Positions 55,732-63,533 of a stretch of 64,000 nucleotides of DNA are shown piece by piece (position 1 is the first letter of the stretch; each line of letters opens with the position of its first letter). Where the stretch lies: contig NZ_CP097636.1 of NCBI RefSeq assembly GCF_023573145.1, forward strand, positions 1,612,001 to 1,676,000, in the 5' to 3' direction. A program made the position numbers and the translations under genes. The notes under the pieces are model-generated. The model saw only the letters and a program-made list of their open reading frames with translations, searched no databases and had not been told where the DNA came from. Source of the stretch: Aquincola tertiaricarbonis (GTDB taxonomy: Bacteria; Pseudomonadota; Gammaproteobacteria; Burkholderiales; Burkholderiaceae_C).

Positions 55732-57881
55732 CGAACGTCCCCTTCAACGCGCATGAGCGATATGACTTTGGCCCGTGCCATGCCCGCCACTAGCGTCCCT
55801 TTGAGCAAATCGTTGTCTGACAGCTCTTGATAGCCAAGCTCCTCCATGTGCCTTTGCTCCTCAAGATGGCCGTTGTCGGCGATGAAGGGGCACTCAGCGC
55901 AGATGCTGGGCGCGCTGTTCGCGAAGTCAGGTCCCAAGCCCTGCGTGGTGCGATTGGCGCGACATCTGGCGGCCTTCGACCCTTGCTTGCTTGACGGGCA
56001 AGTGCAGTCTCCCCATCTCCGTGGGCGAAATACCCAGCGTCGCGTTCGCATCTGGCGGGTTAGGAAATCCAGTGACTCGTCGTCGCTGGGCGGGCTGACC
56101 CTCAGCTTCTTCTGGAAGTGCAGGTGCATTTGTCTCTTTAGCTCGCGCCCAGCACCGACCTTGTCGCTCTTCCCTGCCAAGATGTCTTGCCCGACAGTGC
56201 GGTGATACTGACCTTCGACTTCTCGAAACGCTTTCGCCTGATCCGGCGTAACGGTCAAATATTTCCGTGTCATCTCCAAATCCAAATGACGAAGAAAATA
56301 GGCGAGGTCGTCGATTGAGCCTCTATAGCGGTAGAAATACAGAACGGCGAAGAATCTCCGAAACTGGTGTGAATTCCACGCCCAATCCTCCAATTCGCCA
56401 TTCAGACCCACAACCTTGGGAGTTCCCACGAAGTTGGCGAATTGATTGATATTCGCCTTGCTCCAGTTGCGAATAATCGTCGAGCCCCCAGAAATAAAGG
56501 GCGTTGTCCACCTGGTGATGAACTTATCGCCATTCTCTCGGCGTGAGATGGTGCTGAGCCGGCAGAGTACCGCAAATGCCCTGCCAACAATGTCGGCAGT
56601 TGGCAACCACTCTTTCCCTTGTAATGTTTTCTGAATGTACGCTCGCAGCCATGGTTTTCCGGACTTGTCTCTCCGAAAATCGCCTGTCTCTAGCCCAGTG
56701 AGCTCTTCAAGTCTTCGCGCGGAGAACGTGGCGATAACGATCATGCACGCAATGAATAGCATGCTCAATGCAGTATGCATGCTCAATCCATTGACACCGT
56801 ATACCGAATTCACACAAAGCGGCCACGGACCATGCTCGGGGCCAGTTTGTGGGGAACGCTTCACAAGTTCTCGATGCCGGTCTTGCCGCTGTCCGGTCGG
56901 AAGTTTGGCCAGCTCAGGTGCTGCAGAAGTTGCTTGATCGAATAGCTCTAGTAGTGCGTCGCTATAATTTAATACCCATGTCATGGCATGGCTCATGAGA
57001 TGGAGAGCCAGTTGCGGAGGGGGCAGCGGAGTTGGTATTGAACGGGCGCCGTGCTTGCGTGCAAATGTAGTTGTGGAAAAGTCGAAGGGTCTTTCGTATA
57101 TTCCTATCGCGTCGATCACGTTGCGCATATTGAACAGCGCTTCGAAGGTCCCAAGCATTCGCGTGAGTGTCATGACATTAGGAACCGCGAGTTCAGGCGG
57201 TGCAGGTGGCAAGCTCTCAGGTTGCTGCGTCAACTCTGCCCTATTGCGAATCATGGTCATAAAGTGGGCGGCCCGCGGGTATCTCGCCGCACTAATGGGA
57301 AGGCCTATCGACCTCAGGAACTCGGTCGCCTTCAATCGCCAGTAGTGGCCATTTGACTCCAGCGGCAAAAGTGCCCGCAGTTGCTGTGGATTGCAGTGCT
57401 GATGTTGCTTTAGCCAACTCTCAATTCGTTCGCTAGCACGCAGGACACCATCTCCCGCAAACTTCATTCGGCGCACAAAGACTTTTAGAAATTTCTTGGA
57501 AACATTCTTAAATGAAGTCAGTCCATCGACTGCCAATCCATGGATGATCAACATCATGTACTGAGCTACCGCTGCATGCGTTTCTGCATCGTTGATGCGC
57601 GTGTATCGCTGATTTCTGATCCAGTATGCATACTCGCGAGCGGCACGAAGGAATTTGGGAAAATCGGCTAGTGTTTTTCCTCCCGGCATCACGTATTCAA
57701 AATCAATTACGCGAGTGTTCTTTGGATTGTCTGTATCAGAAACCGTCCAGCGCAGTGACTCATACTGGCAGTCAATCATCCAGGGCGCGGTGCGGTTGGC
57801 GTTGGTCGCTTTCTCAATCTTAGAAATTGATGGCAGGGCAAAGCTGCGAACGTCTCGCCTGATCCTATTTCCTTTCACCAT
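55728..57881 (-). CDS. Large tyrosine recombinase with cysteine-rich tail, second subunit
   Basis: A 717-residue recombinase. The catalytic set is complete: Arg390 in SARRLEELTGLE, Lys418 or Lys423 in YIQKTLQGKEWLP, His505 and Arg508 in NSHQFRRFFAVLY, His532 in FLRHLDLEMTRK and nucleophile Tyr541 in KYLTV. The 380 residues before it form a core-binding region. The tail has cysteines at 626, 628, 640, 661 and 664 (DCTCPSS, ICAECPF), suggesting a zinc-binding module. The length and tail recall TnpB of Tn554, also a long tyrosine recombinase. It overlaps the previous gene by 7 bp and the next by 4 bp. Confidence 0.85.
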   Translation of the reverse strand: MVKGNRIRRDVRSFALPSISKIEKATNANRTAPWMIDCQYESLRWTVSDTDNPKNTRVIDFEYVMPGGKTLADFPKFLRAAREYAYWIRNQRYTRINDAETHAAVAQYMMLIIHGLAVDGLTSFKNVSKKFLKVFVRRMKFAGDGVLRASERIESWLKQHQHCNPQQLRALLPLESNGHYWRLKATEFLRSIGLPISAARYPRAAHFMTMIRNRAELTQQPESLPPAPPELAVPNVMTLTRMLGTFEALFNMRNVIDAIGIYERPFDFSTTTFARKHGARSIPTPLPPPQLALHLMSHAMTWVLNYSDALLELFDQATSAAPELAKLPTGQRQDRHRELVKRSPQTGPEHGPWPLCVNSVYGVNGLSMHTALSMLFIACMIVIATFSARRLEELTGLETGDFRRDKSGKPWLRAYIQKTLQGKEWLPTADIVGRAFAVLCRLSTISRRENGDKFITRWTTPFISGGSTIIRNWSKANINQFANFVGTPKVVGLNGELEDWAWNSHQFRRFFAVLYFYRYRGSIDDLAYFLRHLDLEMTRKYLTVTPDQAKAFREVEGQYHRTVGQDILAGKSDKVGAGRELKRQMHLHFQKKLRVSPPSDDESLDFLTRQMRTRRWVFRPRRWGDCTCPSSKQGSKAARCRANRTTQGLGPDFANSAPSICAECPFIADNGHLEEQRHMEELGYQELSDNDLLKGTLVAGMARAKVISLMRVEGDVR

Positions 57882-59179
57882 AGCCGAGGTCCTTTAAATC
57901 CGGGTTGAGACTTCAATTGATACAAAAACTCAGTGCCCGCGTCCCAAGCCGCCAATAGAGCACCGCGCGAACTTTTCTCTTGAACAACGTTGATTAGGCA
58001 GAGGAAGGGAAGCCATATTTCATTCCAGCGCTCGGCCCTATCCCGTTCCCACTCGGGTTCCGCTTCGATCAGCGCCTCTTTCCACGCGAGCAACAAGGCC
58101 ACGTTGCTTGGGTGTAATCTGATGTCCATCTGTGGACACATGTCCACTGCGCATCGAGGCTCCGTGCAAGGTTCGCCCTGGTTTCCGGGCCTTCCATAAA
58201 TGTTCTTGCATAGAGTGCCAAAACCGGTTTGCTGAAGAGTCCCGCGACGTGCATTAAGTTCGGTCTCTTCATATCCATGTAAGTCGTTTCTCTCTGCCGA
58301 AATGACTAATAGAAGTGTCTCGAAGTGGTTTATGTACTCCCTCATCTTTATGTCTTTCTGCACGAGGATGGGGAATATATGGTTGTAAATTTTGTTTATC
58401 GGCTTCGATTGATTTGCTAGCGCGGCTGACAGGCTGCCATCAACTGAACTGAGCGTCTGGAGTACGATTACAGATCGCCGAATCATTGAGGGGACGATAT
58501 TCAGTCCGGAAAGTTTCGGTATGGAGCCAATTAGCTCGCGAAACGCAATGAGCAGATATTGCTCATTTATGGCTCTCAAGTCGATTCCGACTTGCATGAC
58601 CGGAAGGTGGTCTTGAAGCCCGTTGCAGTCGGCGTGTCGATGAGCTTCGAATGAATCGACAAGCCACTTGAGATTCCGAACAACATCAGACCTTTCGTGA
58701 AAGTCGCTGCGCATAGGCTTGCCTCCGGCGCGAAGTTTTTTACCGGTAACCTGCACAAATCCGGCCTTCTCAGATGGATTCATGCATTTGGTCGAAAGGG
58801 AGAGAGCCACGGCGGAATTTCCGGCGGAAGCTATCATGTACTCAGTAATTACAGCGCATACGGCTTCTCCGCTAGGTAAAAGGTATTTCGCAATCTCCCG
58901 ACGCCTTTCAACAGTTCGCGCCACGATTGCTATGCGAGAGGTGGGCAAGCCAGGGATTGAAAGCGAATTTCCACTGGTCACAGAAGGTATGATTCCTCCG
59001 TATCGCAGCATTGAGATGCTGAGAAGGTTGGCCAACGTCGAACGCGCTTGGTGCGGTTTGGGTTGCCGAGGAAACCACTGATTCAGTAGTGCTTGGCGTG
59101 CCCTGACATCCTCTGAGTTCAGCACCTCTTCAAGTTCTGCTTGAGTGAAGTGGGCTTCCGCGATGAGCGCTCTGCCCAT
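57875..59179 (-). CDS. Degenerate tyrosine-recombinase-like protein, first subunit
   Basis: About 434 residues counted from the ATG at 59179. A TTG at 59239 and an ATG at 59206 give longer forms, but those parts lie in the end of the neighbouring IS, so the native start may be lost. The C-terminal half fits the recombinase fold: VQVTGKKLRAGGKPM (beta-hairpin Lys kept), PSMIRRSVIVLQ (second Arg kept, the His replaced by Ser) and SKPINKIYNHIF (Tyr kept). The first Arg and both catalytic His are not visible, so it is probably non-catalytic. A Cys cluster (CTEPRCAVDMC) near residue 350 may bind zinc. Confidence 0.7.
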   Translation of the reverse strand: MGRALIAEAHFTQAELEEVLNSEDVRARQALLNQWFPRQPKPHQARSTLANLLSISMLRYGGIIPSVTSGNSLSIPGLPTSRIAIVARTVERRREIAKYLLPSGEAVCAVITEYMIASAGNSAVALSLSTKCMNPSEKAGFVQVTGKKLRAGGKPMRSDFHERSDVVRNLKWLVDSFEAHRHADCNGLQDHLPVMQVGIDLRAINEQYLLIAFRELIGSIPKLSGLNIVPSMIRRSVIVLQTLSSVDGSLSAALANQSKPINKIYNHIFPILVQKDIKMREYINHFETLLLVISAERNDLHGYEETELNARRGTLQQTGFGTLCKNIYGRPGNQGEPCTEPRCAVDMCPQMDIRLHPSNVALLLAWKEALIEAEPEWERDRAERWNEIWLPFLCLINVVQEKSSRGALLAAWDAGTEFLYQLKSQPGFKGPRLW

Positions 59180-59251
59180 TTCCAGAGTTGGCCCTGCGAA
59201 ATCCATTTCCAGCGTGCCGACACGGCCATGTGATCGCAAGAGCGGCAGCGG

Positions 59252-60700
59252 TCACGGCTCCAGCGCGACTTCAGCGCAGGAGACTGGATGACGCAGCACT
59301 TCCGCCATGGCCGCCGCATACAGCGCCATCGCGGACAAGGCCAACAAAACGCCACCCAGGCCCAGCCGGGCGATGGCCCGCAGCAGCCAGCGGATGTTGA
59401 AGCCCGCCGCGCACAGCACCGCATGCAGCGCGTCGCCTTCCGCGCCCTTGAGCCAGCACCGGTCCATCCGGTGGTCGGCCTTGGTGTGGCCGATCAACGG
59501 TTCGATGGCCTGTCTGCGCTTCAACCAAGTCCGCTGCCTGGGGCTGAGCGACTTGAACTTGCCGCGGTGGATCACCTCCACCGGCGCCACGTCCTTGTCC
59601 ACGCCCCGGTAGCCCAGGTCCACGATGGCGGCGGTGGGCTTGACGCCGATGTCCTGCAGCAGGTTGGTGGTCTGCTCGATCTGCGCGGCCAGCGTGTGGC
59701 CGTCGTACGGGTTGCCTGGGAAGCTGCGCGCGCCCACCATCAGGCCGTGCTGGTGGGTGACGGCTAGGCTCACCTTCACGCCGAACTCGTAGGGCTGGCG
59801 GGCCTTGCCCTTGCCGATGCACTCGGCCTCCGGTGCGTGCAGGGCATACAGCTTGTTCTTGTCCTTGGGCCGCTGCCGGTGGATGCGCTCGGCGCGCTCA
59901 ACCCAGGTGTCCAAACTGGCGCGGGTCTCGTCGGCCAGGCCGCCCATCTTGCGGCGCACCTCGCGCAGCAGTCGGCCCAGGATCGTGCGCTGGCGCTTGA
60001 GCACGGCCCGCAGCCGCTTGAACTGCTTGGCATGGGCATAACCGCCCGCGCGCCGTCGCAGCGTCTGGCCCTCGTGCTGGTGGGTCTGCTTGAGCTGGAT
60101 GCCCGCGCGCTTGGCCAGCCGGGCGATCTTCTCGCGCGCCAGCTCCAGCAGCCGGCTGTCGGTGGGGTGGGCGATGGCCTTGCTCTGCACGGTGGAGTCC
60201 ACGATCACGCGCTCGAACTCGGTCTTCTTGACTGCGCCCATGGCCACCGCCGCCTCGATGGTGGTCTTGAGCAACTGCTCGACACCGGCCTCGCCCAGCA
60301 CCCGACGGAAGCGGCTGATCTGCGCCGGGTCACAGGGCAGGCGCGGCTCAAAGTAGACCTGCCCGCTGAAGAACTGGAAGTACACGTCCTGCGACCAGCG
60401 CACGACCACCGACTCGTCGCTCTCGTTGTAGGCGTGCTTGAGGTACAGCAGCGCCACCATCAGCCGGATGGGCAAACGCGGGCGGCCGGCGTTGCTGACG
60501 CCGGCACCGGCCACCGCCAGGCTGGGGCCGAACAGGTCAGAGCCTTCCACCGGCCGGCCCTTGCGATCCCGGTGCGCGAACACCGGCGCCAGCGAAGCCT
60601 CGATCTGCGCCCACGGCATGCGCGTGGCCAGCACCGCCAGCGCGTGGCGCAGGTCGATCATCTGATCGAGCCGGGCGCGAAAGAAGTCGTCGGTGGCCAT
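59252..60700 (-). CDS. IS5-family transposase
   Basis: A 482-residue DDE transposase. The N-terminal region has LPIRLMVALLYLKHAYNESD, VRWSQDVYFQFFSGQVYF and LPCDPAQISRFRRVLGEAG; the catalytic core has ERVIVDSTVQSKAIAHPTDS (first Asp), AAIVDLGYRGVD (second Asp) and a Glu in RRQAIEPLIGHTKADHRMD. The ATG at 60700 follows a purine-rich site. Family placement (IS5, long-transposase group) rests on these motifs. Confidence 0.88.
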   Translation of the reverse strand: MATDDFFRARLDQMIDLRHALAVLATRMPWAQIEASLAPVFAHRDRKGRPVEGSDLFGPSLAVAGAGVSNAGRPRLPIRLMVALLYLKHAYNESDESVVVRWSQDVYFQFFSGQVYFEPRLPCDPAQISRFRRVLGEAGVEQLLKTTIEAAVAMGAVKKTEFERVIVDSTVQSKAIAHPTDSRLLELAREKIARLAKRAGIQLKQTHQHEGQTLRRRAGGYAHAKQFKRLRAVLKRQRTILGRLLREVRRKMGGLADETRASLDTWVERAERIHRQRPKDKNKLYALHAPEAECIGKGKARQPYEFGVKVSLAVTHQHGLMVGARSFPGNPYDGHTLAAQIEQTTNLLQDIGVKPTAAIVDLGYRGVDKDVAPVEVIHRGKFKSLSPRQRTWLKRRQAIEPLIGHTKADHRMDRCWLKGAEGDALHAVLCAAGFNIRWLLRAIARLGLGGVLLALSAMALYAAAMAEVLRHPVSCAEVALEP

Positions 60701-60780
60701 CGGTGGTGACTCCAGAACTCCCAGAAACCGACGTCCATTGGAATGCTTCCCGGGAGACTTCACCATCGGAAATCACCCGA

Positions 60781-60803
60781 AAGTCGTTTCAGGACAACGA
60801 CTT
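60781..60803. repeat. Inverted repeat inside the IS, upstream of the transposase
   Basis: AAGTCGTT at 60781-60788 is the exact inverted copy of AACGACTT at 60796-60803, separated by TCAGGAC. The 8-7-8 shape resembles a tyrosine-recombinase core site or an operator. It lies within 30 bp of the right IS repeat, so a transposase-binding or promoter role is at least as likely. Confidence 0.5.
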
Positions 60804-60829
60804 GGGAGCTTTGCAGGGCCGACTATGGA

Positions 60830-61027
60830 GACTTCGAGTGCGACCCTGACTGCGGCAGCCACGTCATCACCGAACGCGGTGGGCTCGCGCTTCGTGCGCG
60901 GCGCGCCCACGCGTTGTCCAAGGCGCAGCGGGAGAGCAAGGCGGAGTTCAAGTTCATTTGGATGGGCCTTGCTGACAAGCTGGGGCGCCACGTCGCCAAG
61001 TTGGACCGGGCGCAGAATGCTCAATGA
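60830..61027 (+). pseudogene. 3' fragment of an unknown gene
   Basis: A frame of about 65 codons that runs out of the IS and ends at 61027, with host-like GC-rich third positions (GDFECDPDCGSHVITERGGL, AEFKFIWMGLADKLGRHVAK). It has no start of its own, so it is probably the tail of a gene cut by the IS. I do not recognise the family. Confidence 0.45.
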
Positions 61028-61148
61028 CGATGCTACAAAACCCTGTTCCGTGGCTCTTCGTGCGAATGCTCCCGGGGGGCTTTGCGTGCATGTCCCGCCG
61101 CGAACGTCAGCTTGGCCCTTGACACGGGCGGACATGAGAAGGAGCACA

Positions 61149-61598
61149 ATGTCGGATCAACGGCCTATACCGTCTGATGGTGAGGCGACTCGCGAGCGGA
61201 ACGATAGGCTGATCCTGGGGGCGCTGGAGACCCTCCGTGATCCCGTCAAGCGCGCGAAGCTGAAGCTGAAATGCACGGTCCCCGCGGTCTGCAAGCTCAC
61301 GGAGCTCTCCACGAACACTGTTCGCTCGAGGCCCTGGGCGCTGGAGACGCTGAAAGGCATGAAGGCGGCCGCGAAGCGGACCGCTTTGGAGGACGCCGAC
61401 CAAGAATCGGAGGAGAGCGGCGGGCCGCCTGTGAGCCTAGTGGAAGCTCTTCGGTCGCGCATCACGAGTCTTCTCCATCAAAATACATCGCTCTTCGACG
61501 AGGTTCTTGTGCTTCGGGAGCAGTTGAAGGCGAGAGAATTGGTAATCGAAGAACTGCAGGGTAAGCGACTGAGAGTCGTTCTCCCGCCGAACAAATGA
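61149..61598 (+). CDS. Small HTH/coiled-coil protein upstream of thyA (TnpC/DUF6262-like plan)
   Basis: A 149-residue protein. The first half has an HTH-like stretch ([20 protein letters not shown]), the second half a coiled coil ([36 protein letters not shown]). This N-terminal HTH plus C-terminal coil is the plan of DUF6262/TnpC accessory proteins of Tn554-like elements. The ATG at 61149 has an AAGGAG ribosome-binding site. The thyA gene follows after only 7 bp, so the two are one operon. The role is inferred from plan and place. Confidence 0.65.
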   Translation: MSDQRPIPSDGEATRERNDRLILGALETLRDPVKRAKLKLKCTVPAVCKLTELSTNTVRSRPWALETLKGMKAAAKRTALEDADQESEESGGPPVSLVEALRSRITSLLHQNTSLFDEVLVLREQLKARELVIEELQGKRLRVVLPPNK

Positions 61599-61605
61599 TA
61601 ATCTG

Positions 61606-62439
61606 ATGAAACAATACCTTGAACTCCTGGCGGACATTTTGGAGAACGGCGTTGCCAAGGGTGATCGCACCGGCACTGGTACTACCTCCGTGTTTGGTCG
61701 ACAAATCCGGCATAACTTGGCCGAAGGCTTTCCCCTTCTCACCACCAAGAAGCTTCACTTCAAGAGCATTGCGAACGAACTCATTTGGTTCTTAAACGGC
61801 GACACGAACGTTCAGTGGCTCAAGGAGCACGGCGTTAGCATTTGGAACGAGTGGGCGACCGAAGAGGGTGAATTGGGGCCGGTCTACGGGAAGCAATGGA
61901 CTGCATGGCCTACAAAGGATGGCGGCGCTATCAACCAAATTGACTACGTGGTCAACGCGCTGAAGAACAATCCCAACAGCCGGCGCATCCTTTTTCACGG
62001 GTGGAACCCAGAATACCTCCCTGATGAGAAGTTGAGTCCGGTGGACAATGCGCGGGCTGGCAAAATGGCGCTTCCACCCTGTCATTTGCTGTACCAGTTT
62101 TACGTGGCGAATGGGAAGCTGTCTGCGCAGTTGTATATTCGCAGCTCCGATAGTTTCCTCGGGTTGCCGTACAACATCGCCTCGCTGGCGTTGTTGACTC
62201 ATATGCTTGCGCAGCAGTGTGATTTTATTCCGCACGAAATCATTGTGAGCATTGGAGACCTTCACGCATACTCGAACCACATGGATCAGATTCGGACCCA
62301 GCTCAGCCGAGAAACGCGCGCTCTGCCACGGTTAATCATTACGCGTCGGCCTTCCTCTATTTACGACTACAAGTTTGAGGATTTCCTCATCGAGGGATAT
62401 GACCCTCATCCTTCCATTGCGGCTCCGATTGCGGTGTAA
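61606..62439 (+). CDS. thyA: Thymidylate synthase, foreign replacement copy
   Basis: A complete 277-residue ThyA. It methylates dUMP to dTMP using methylenetetrahydrofolate. Motifs: [39 protein letters not shown], catalytic Cys159 in [13 protein letters not shown], the dUMP arginine region RRILFHGWN and [20 protein letters not shown]. It is about 13 residues longer than the E. coli enzyme because of an insert near residue 140. Codon use is much AT-richer than that of the host remnant at 51.7 kb, and the protein differs clearly from that remnant, so it was acquired. It would restore dTMP synthesis after the host gene is split. Confidence 0.93.
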   Translation: MKQYLELLADILENGVAKGDRTGTGTTSVFGRQIRHNLAEGFPLLTTKKLHFKSIANELIWFLNGDTNVQWLKEHGVSIWNEWATEEGELGPVYGKQWTAWPTKDGGAINQIDYVVNALKNNPNSRRILFHGWNPEYLPDEKLSPVDNARAGKMALPPCHLLYQFYVANGKLSAQLYIRSSDSFLGLPYNIASLALLTHMLAQQCDFIPHEIIVSIGDLHAYSNHMDQIRTQLSRETRALPRLIITRRPSSIYDYKFEDFLIEGYDPHPSIAAPIAV

Positions 62440-62514
62440 CGAACATATGTAGGACCACCACTGACTTCTCCAAACTGTGCTATTGCGAACTTCGTGAACT
62501 GAGCAGGCAACTCG

Positions 62515-63253
62515 ACGCCGGTCGGCGGCCAGAAGCTGGTCGTCTAGGGGCGCAAGTGCGGGGCCGTCGTGAAGATCATCCCGCTCGACGCGGTGGCAGA
62601 CCGGAGCGGCAGCTTCCGGAACGGCGTCGCAGTCGACGAAGTGCGCAAGGTCGCATATCTCTCTGATAGCGGGCTCCGCAGCGCGCCGAAAAACCAGGCA
62701 GGCATAATCGTTGCTGACTTCGCGTCCGGCCGCACGGCCCGGGTGCTCCATTGACACCACTCGGTGATGCCCGTGGACGGCGTGAATGTGATGTCCCATG
62801 GCGAGGCCGTCTGGCCTGGAAACCCGCTGGTCTGGCATCAACGGCATCGCTCTGTCGCCGGACCGTCAACCCCTGTACTGGGCCTTGACCGCCGGCACCA
62901 CTGTCTTCCGCATCCCAGTGGAGGCGCTCTTGTCCCACACGATCACCGAGGACGCGCGCGGCGCCGCTGTGGAGATCGTCGGGCATGTCGGCGCAAACGC
63001 CGATGGCATGGCGTTCGGCCGCGATGGGCACCTCTACATCACCGACGTGACGCACAACGGACTAGTTCGGGTGAACGTTCAGGCCGGGCAAGCCAAGATC
63101 GCCGCTAGAAACGACAATGTGTTCTGGCCGGACACTGCCACGTTGGCACCGAACGGCGACATCGTGTTCACAGCGAGCAAGCTCAACGCGCACTTTGCCG
63201 GGGCGGTCAAGCCGGGTGCCGAGCGCTACCTGCTTTGGCGACTCAAGCCCTGA
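62515..63253 (+). pseudogene. Decayed Yellow/MRJP-like beta-propeller protein
   Basis: Fragments of a major-royal-jelly/Yellow-type propeller: VGGQKLVV, an in-frame stop at 62545, then VKIIPLDAVADRSGSFRNGV and AYLSDSGLRSAPKNQAGIIV up to a stop at 62752. A +1 shift near 62800 leads into GINGIALSPDRQPLYWALTA and GHVGANADGMAFGRDGHLYI, ending VKPGAERYLLWRLKP. At least two stops and one frameshift make it non-functional; the N terminus is also missing. GC-rich, unlike thyA directly before it. Confidence 0.75.
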
Positions 63254-63284
63254 GGAACAAAGCTCAGGAGCACCCCAGGTTCAG

Positions 63285-63321
63285 CAGCAGCGAGCCCACT
63301 GCGAGGTGGCGCTCGCTGCTG
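63285..63321. terminator. Hairpin downstream of the decayed gene
   Basis: CAGCAGCGAGC at 63285-63295 and GCTCGCTGCTG at 63311-63321 form a perfect 11-bp stem with a 15-base loop. There is no T-run after it, so it may be an IS end or another palindrome instead of a terminator. The rest of 63254-63533 has no gene I can support. Confidence 0.4.
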
Positions 63322-63533
63322 GGCCTAGGCTGTGGCGGGCTTGCCAACGCCTTCTGCGACAGGCGCTAGGCATTAAGGCAGTGCTGAACAAGCCGCCGCT
63401 TTTCTGACCGGTCGGCCATGCGCTGCTGACAACGTGCGGCCATGTCGCTGGCAACGGCTTTCGAGCGGCGCCTGACCGCTTGTTTGCGTAGCCAGTGCCT
63501 CGATGGCGCCGGCCACGCTGGCCGCAGACGCAC

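Larger units (their letters stand above)
59181..60829 (-). mobile_element. IS5-like insertion sequence at the head of the recombinase operon
   Basis: An intact 482-residue transposase gene bounded by an imperfect inverted repeat of about 21 bp (TCCAGAGTTGGCCCTGCGAA at the left; the right end carries the same sequence with four changes). The exact ends and a target duplication could not be established. It is GC-rich, unlike the recombinase operon. The left repeat falls in the first codons of the longest version of the recombinase frame. Confidence 0.7.
51926..62439. mobile_element. thyA-inserted genomic island with multi-recombinase operon and replacement thyA
   Basis: The left edge is the point at about 51926 where host thyA homology stops. 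From there run two twin hairpins, an operon of three tyrosine-recombinase-like genes and a coiled-coil gene, two IS insertions, a small HTH/coiled-coil gene and a complete foreign thyA. The recombinase operon and the foreign thyA are much AT-richer than the flanking host genes. The right edge given is the minimum, as the 5' part of native thyA does not appear before the window ends. Confidence 0.7.

Noticed and set aside
52190..59239. Naming the operon as a RIT element
   Set aside because: RIT elements have three consecutive recombinases of about 300-420 residues; sizes here (454, 717, 524) and the coiled-coil gene do not fit.
55168..59239. Assigning gmtX/gmtY/gmtZ symbols
   Set aside because: Gene order and sizes are suggestive but I cannot run the defining profiles, and there is an extra recombinase.
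59181..60829. Treating the inverted repeats around the IS5-like transposase as the ends of the thyA element
   Set aside because: They bracket a single transposase gene and read TGCAAAG inward like IS5 ends; the recombinase operon lies outside them.
62130..62165. Foreign ThyA has RSSD where E. coli has RSCD, which looked like loss of the catalytic cysteine
   Set aside because: The catalytic Cys is in the PCH motif (Cys159 here), which is intact; the other position is also not Cys in phage T4 ThyA.
62440..62510. Similarity of TTCTCCAAACTG near 62470 to TTCTCTCCCAACTG near 51945 as an att direct repeat
   Set aside because: The match is short and gapped, and the right side is not followed by thyA sequence.
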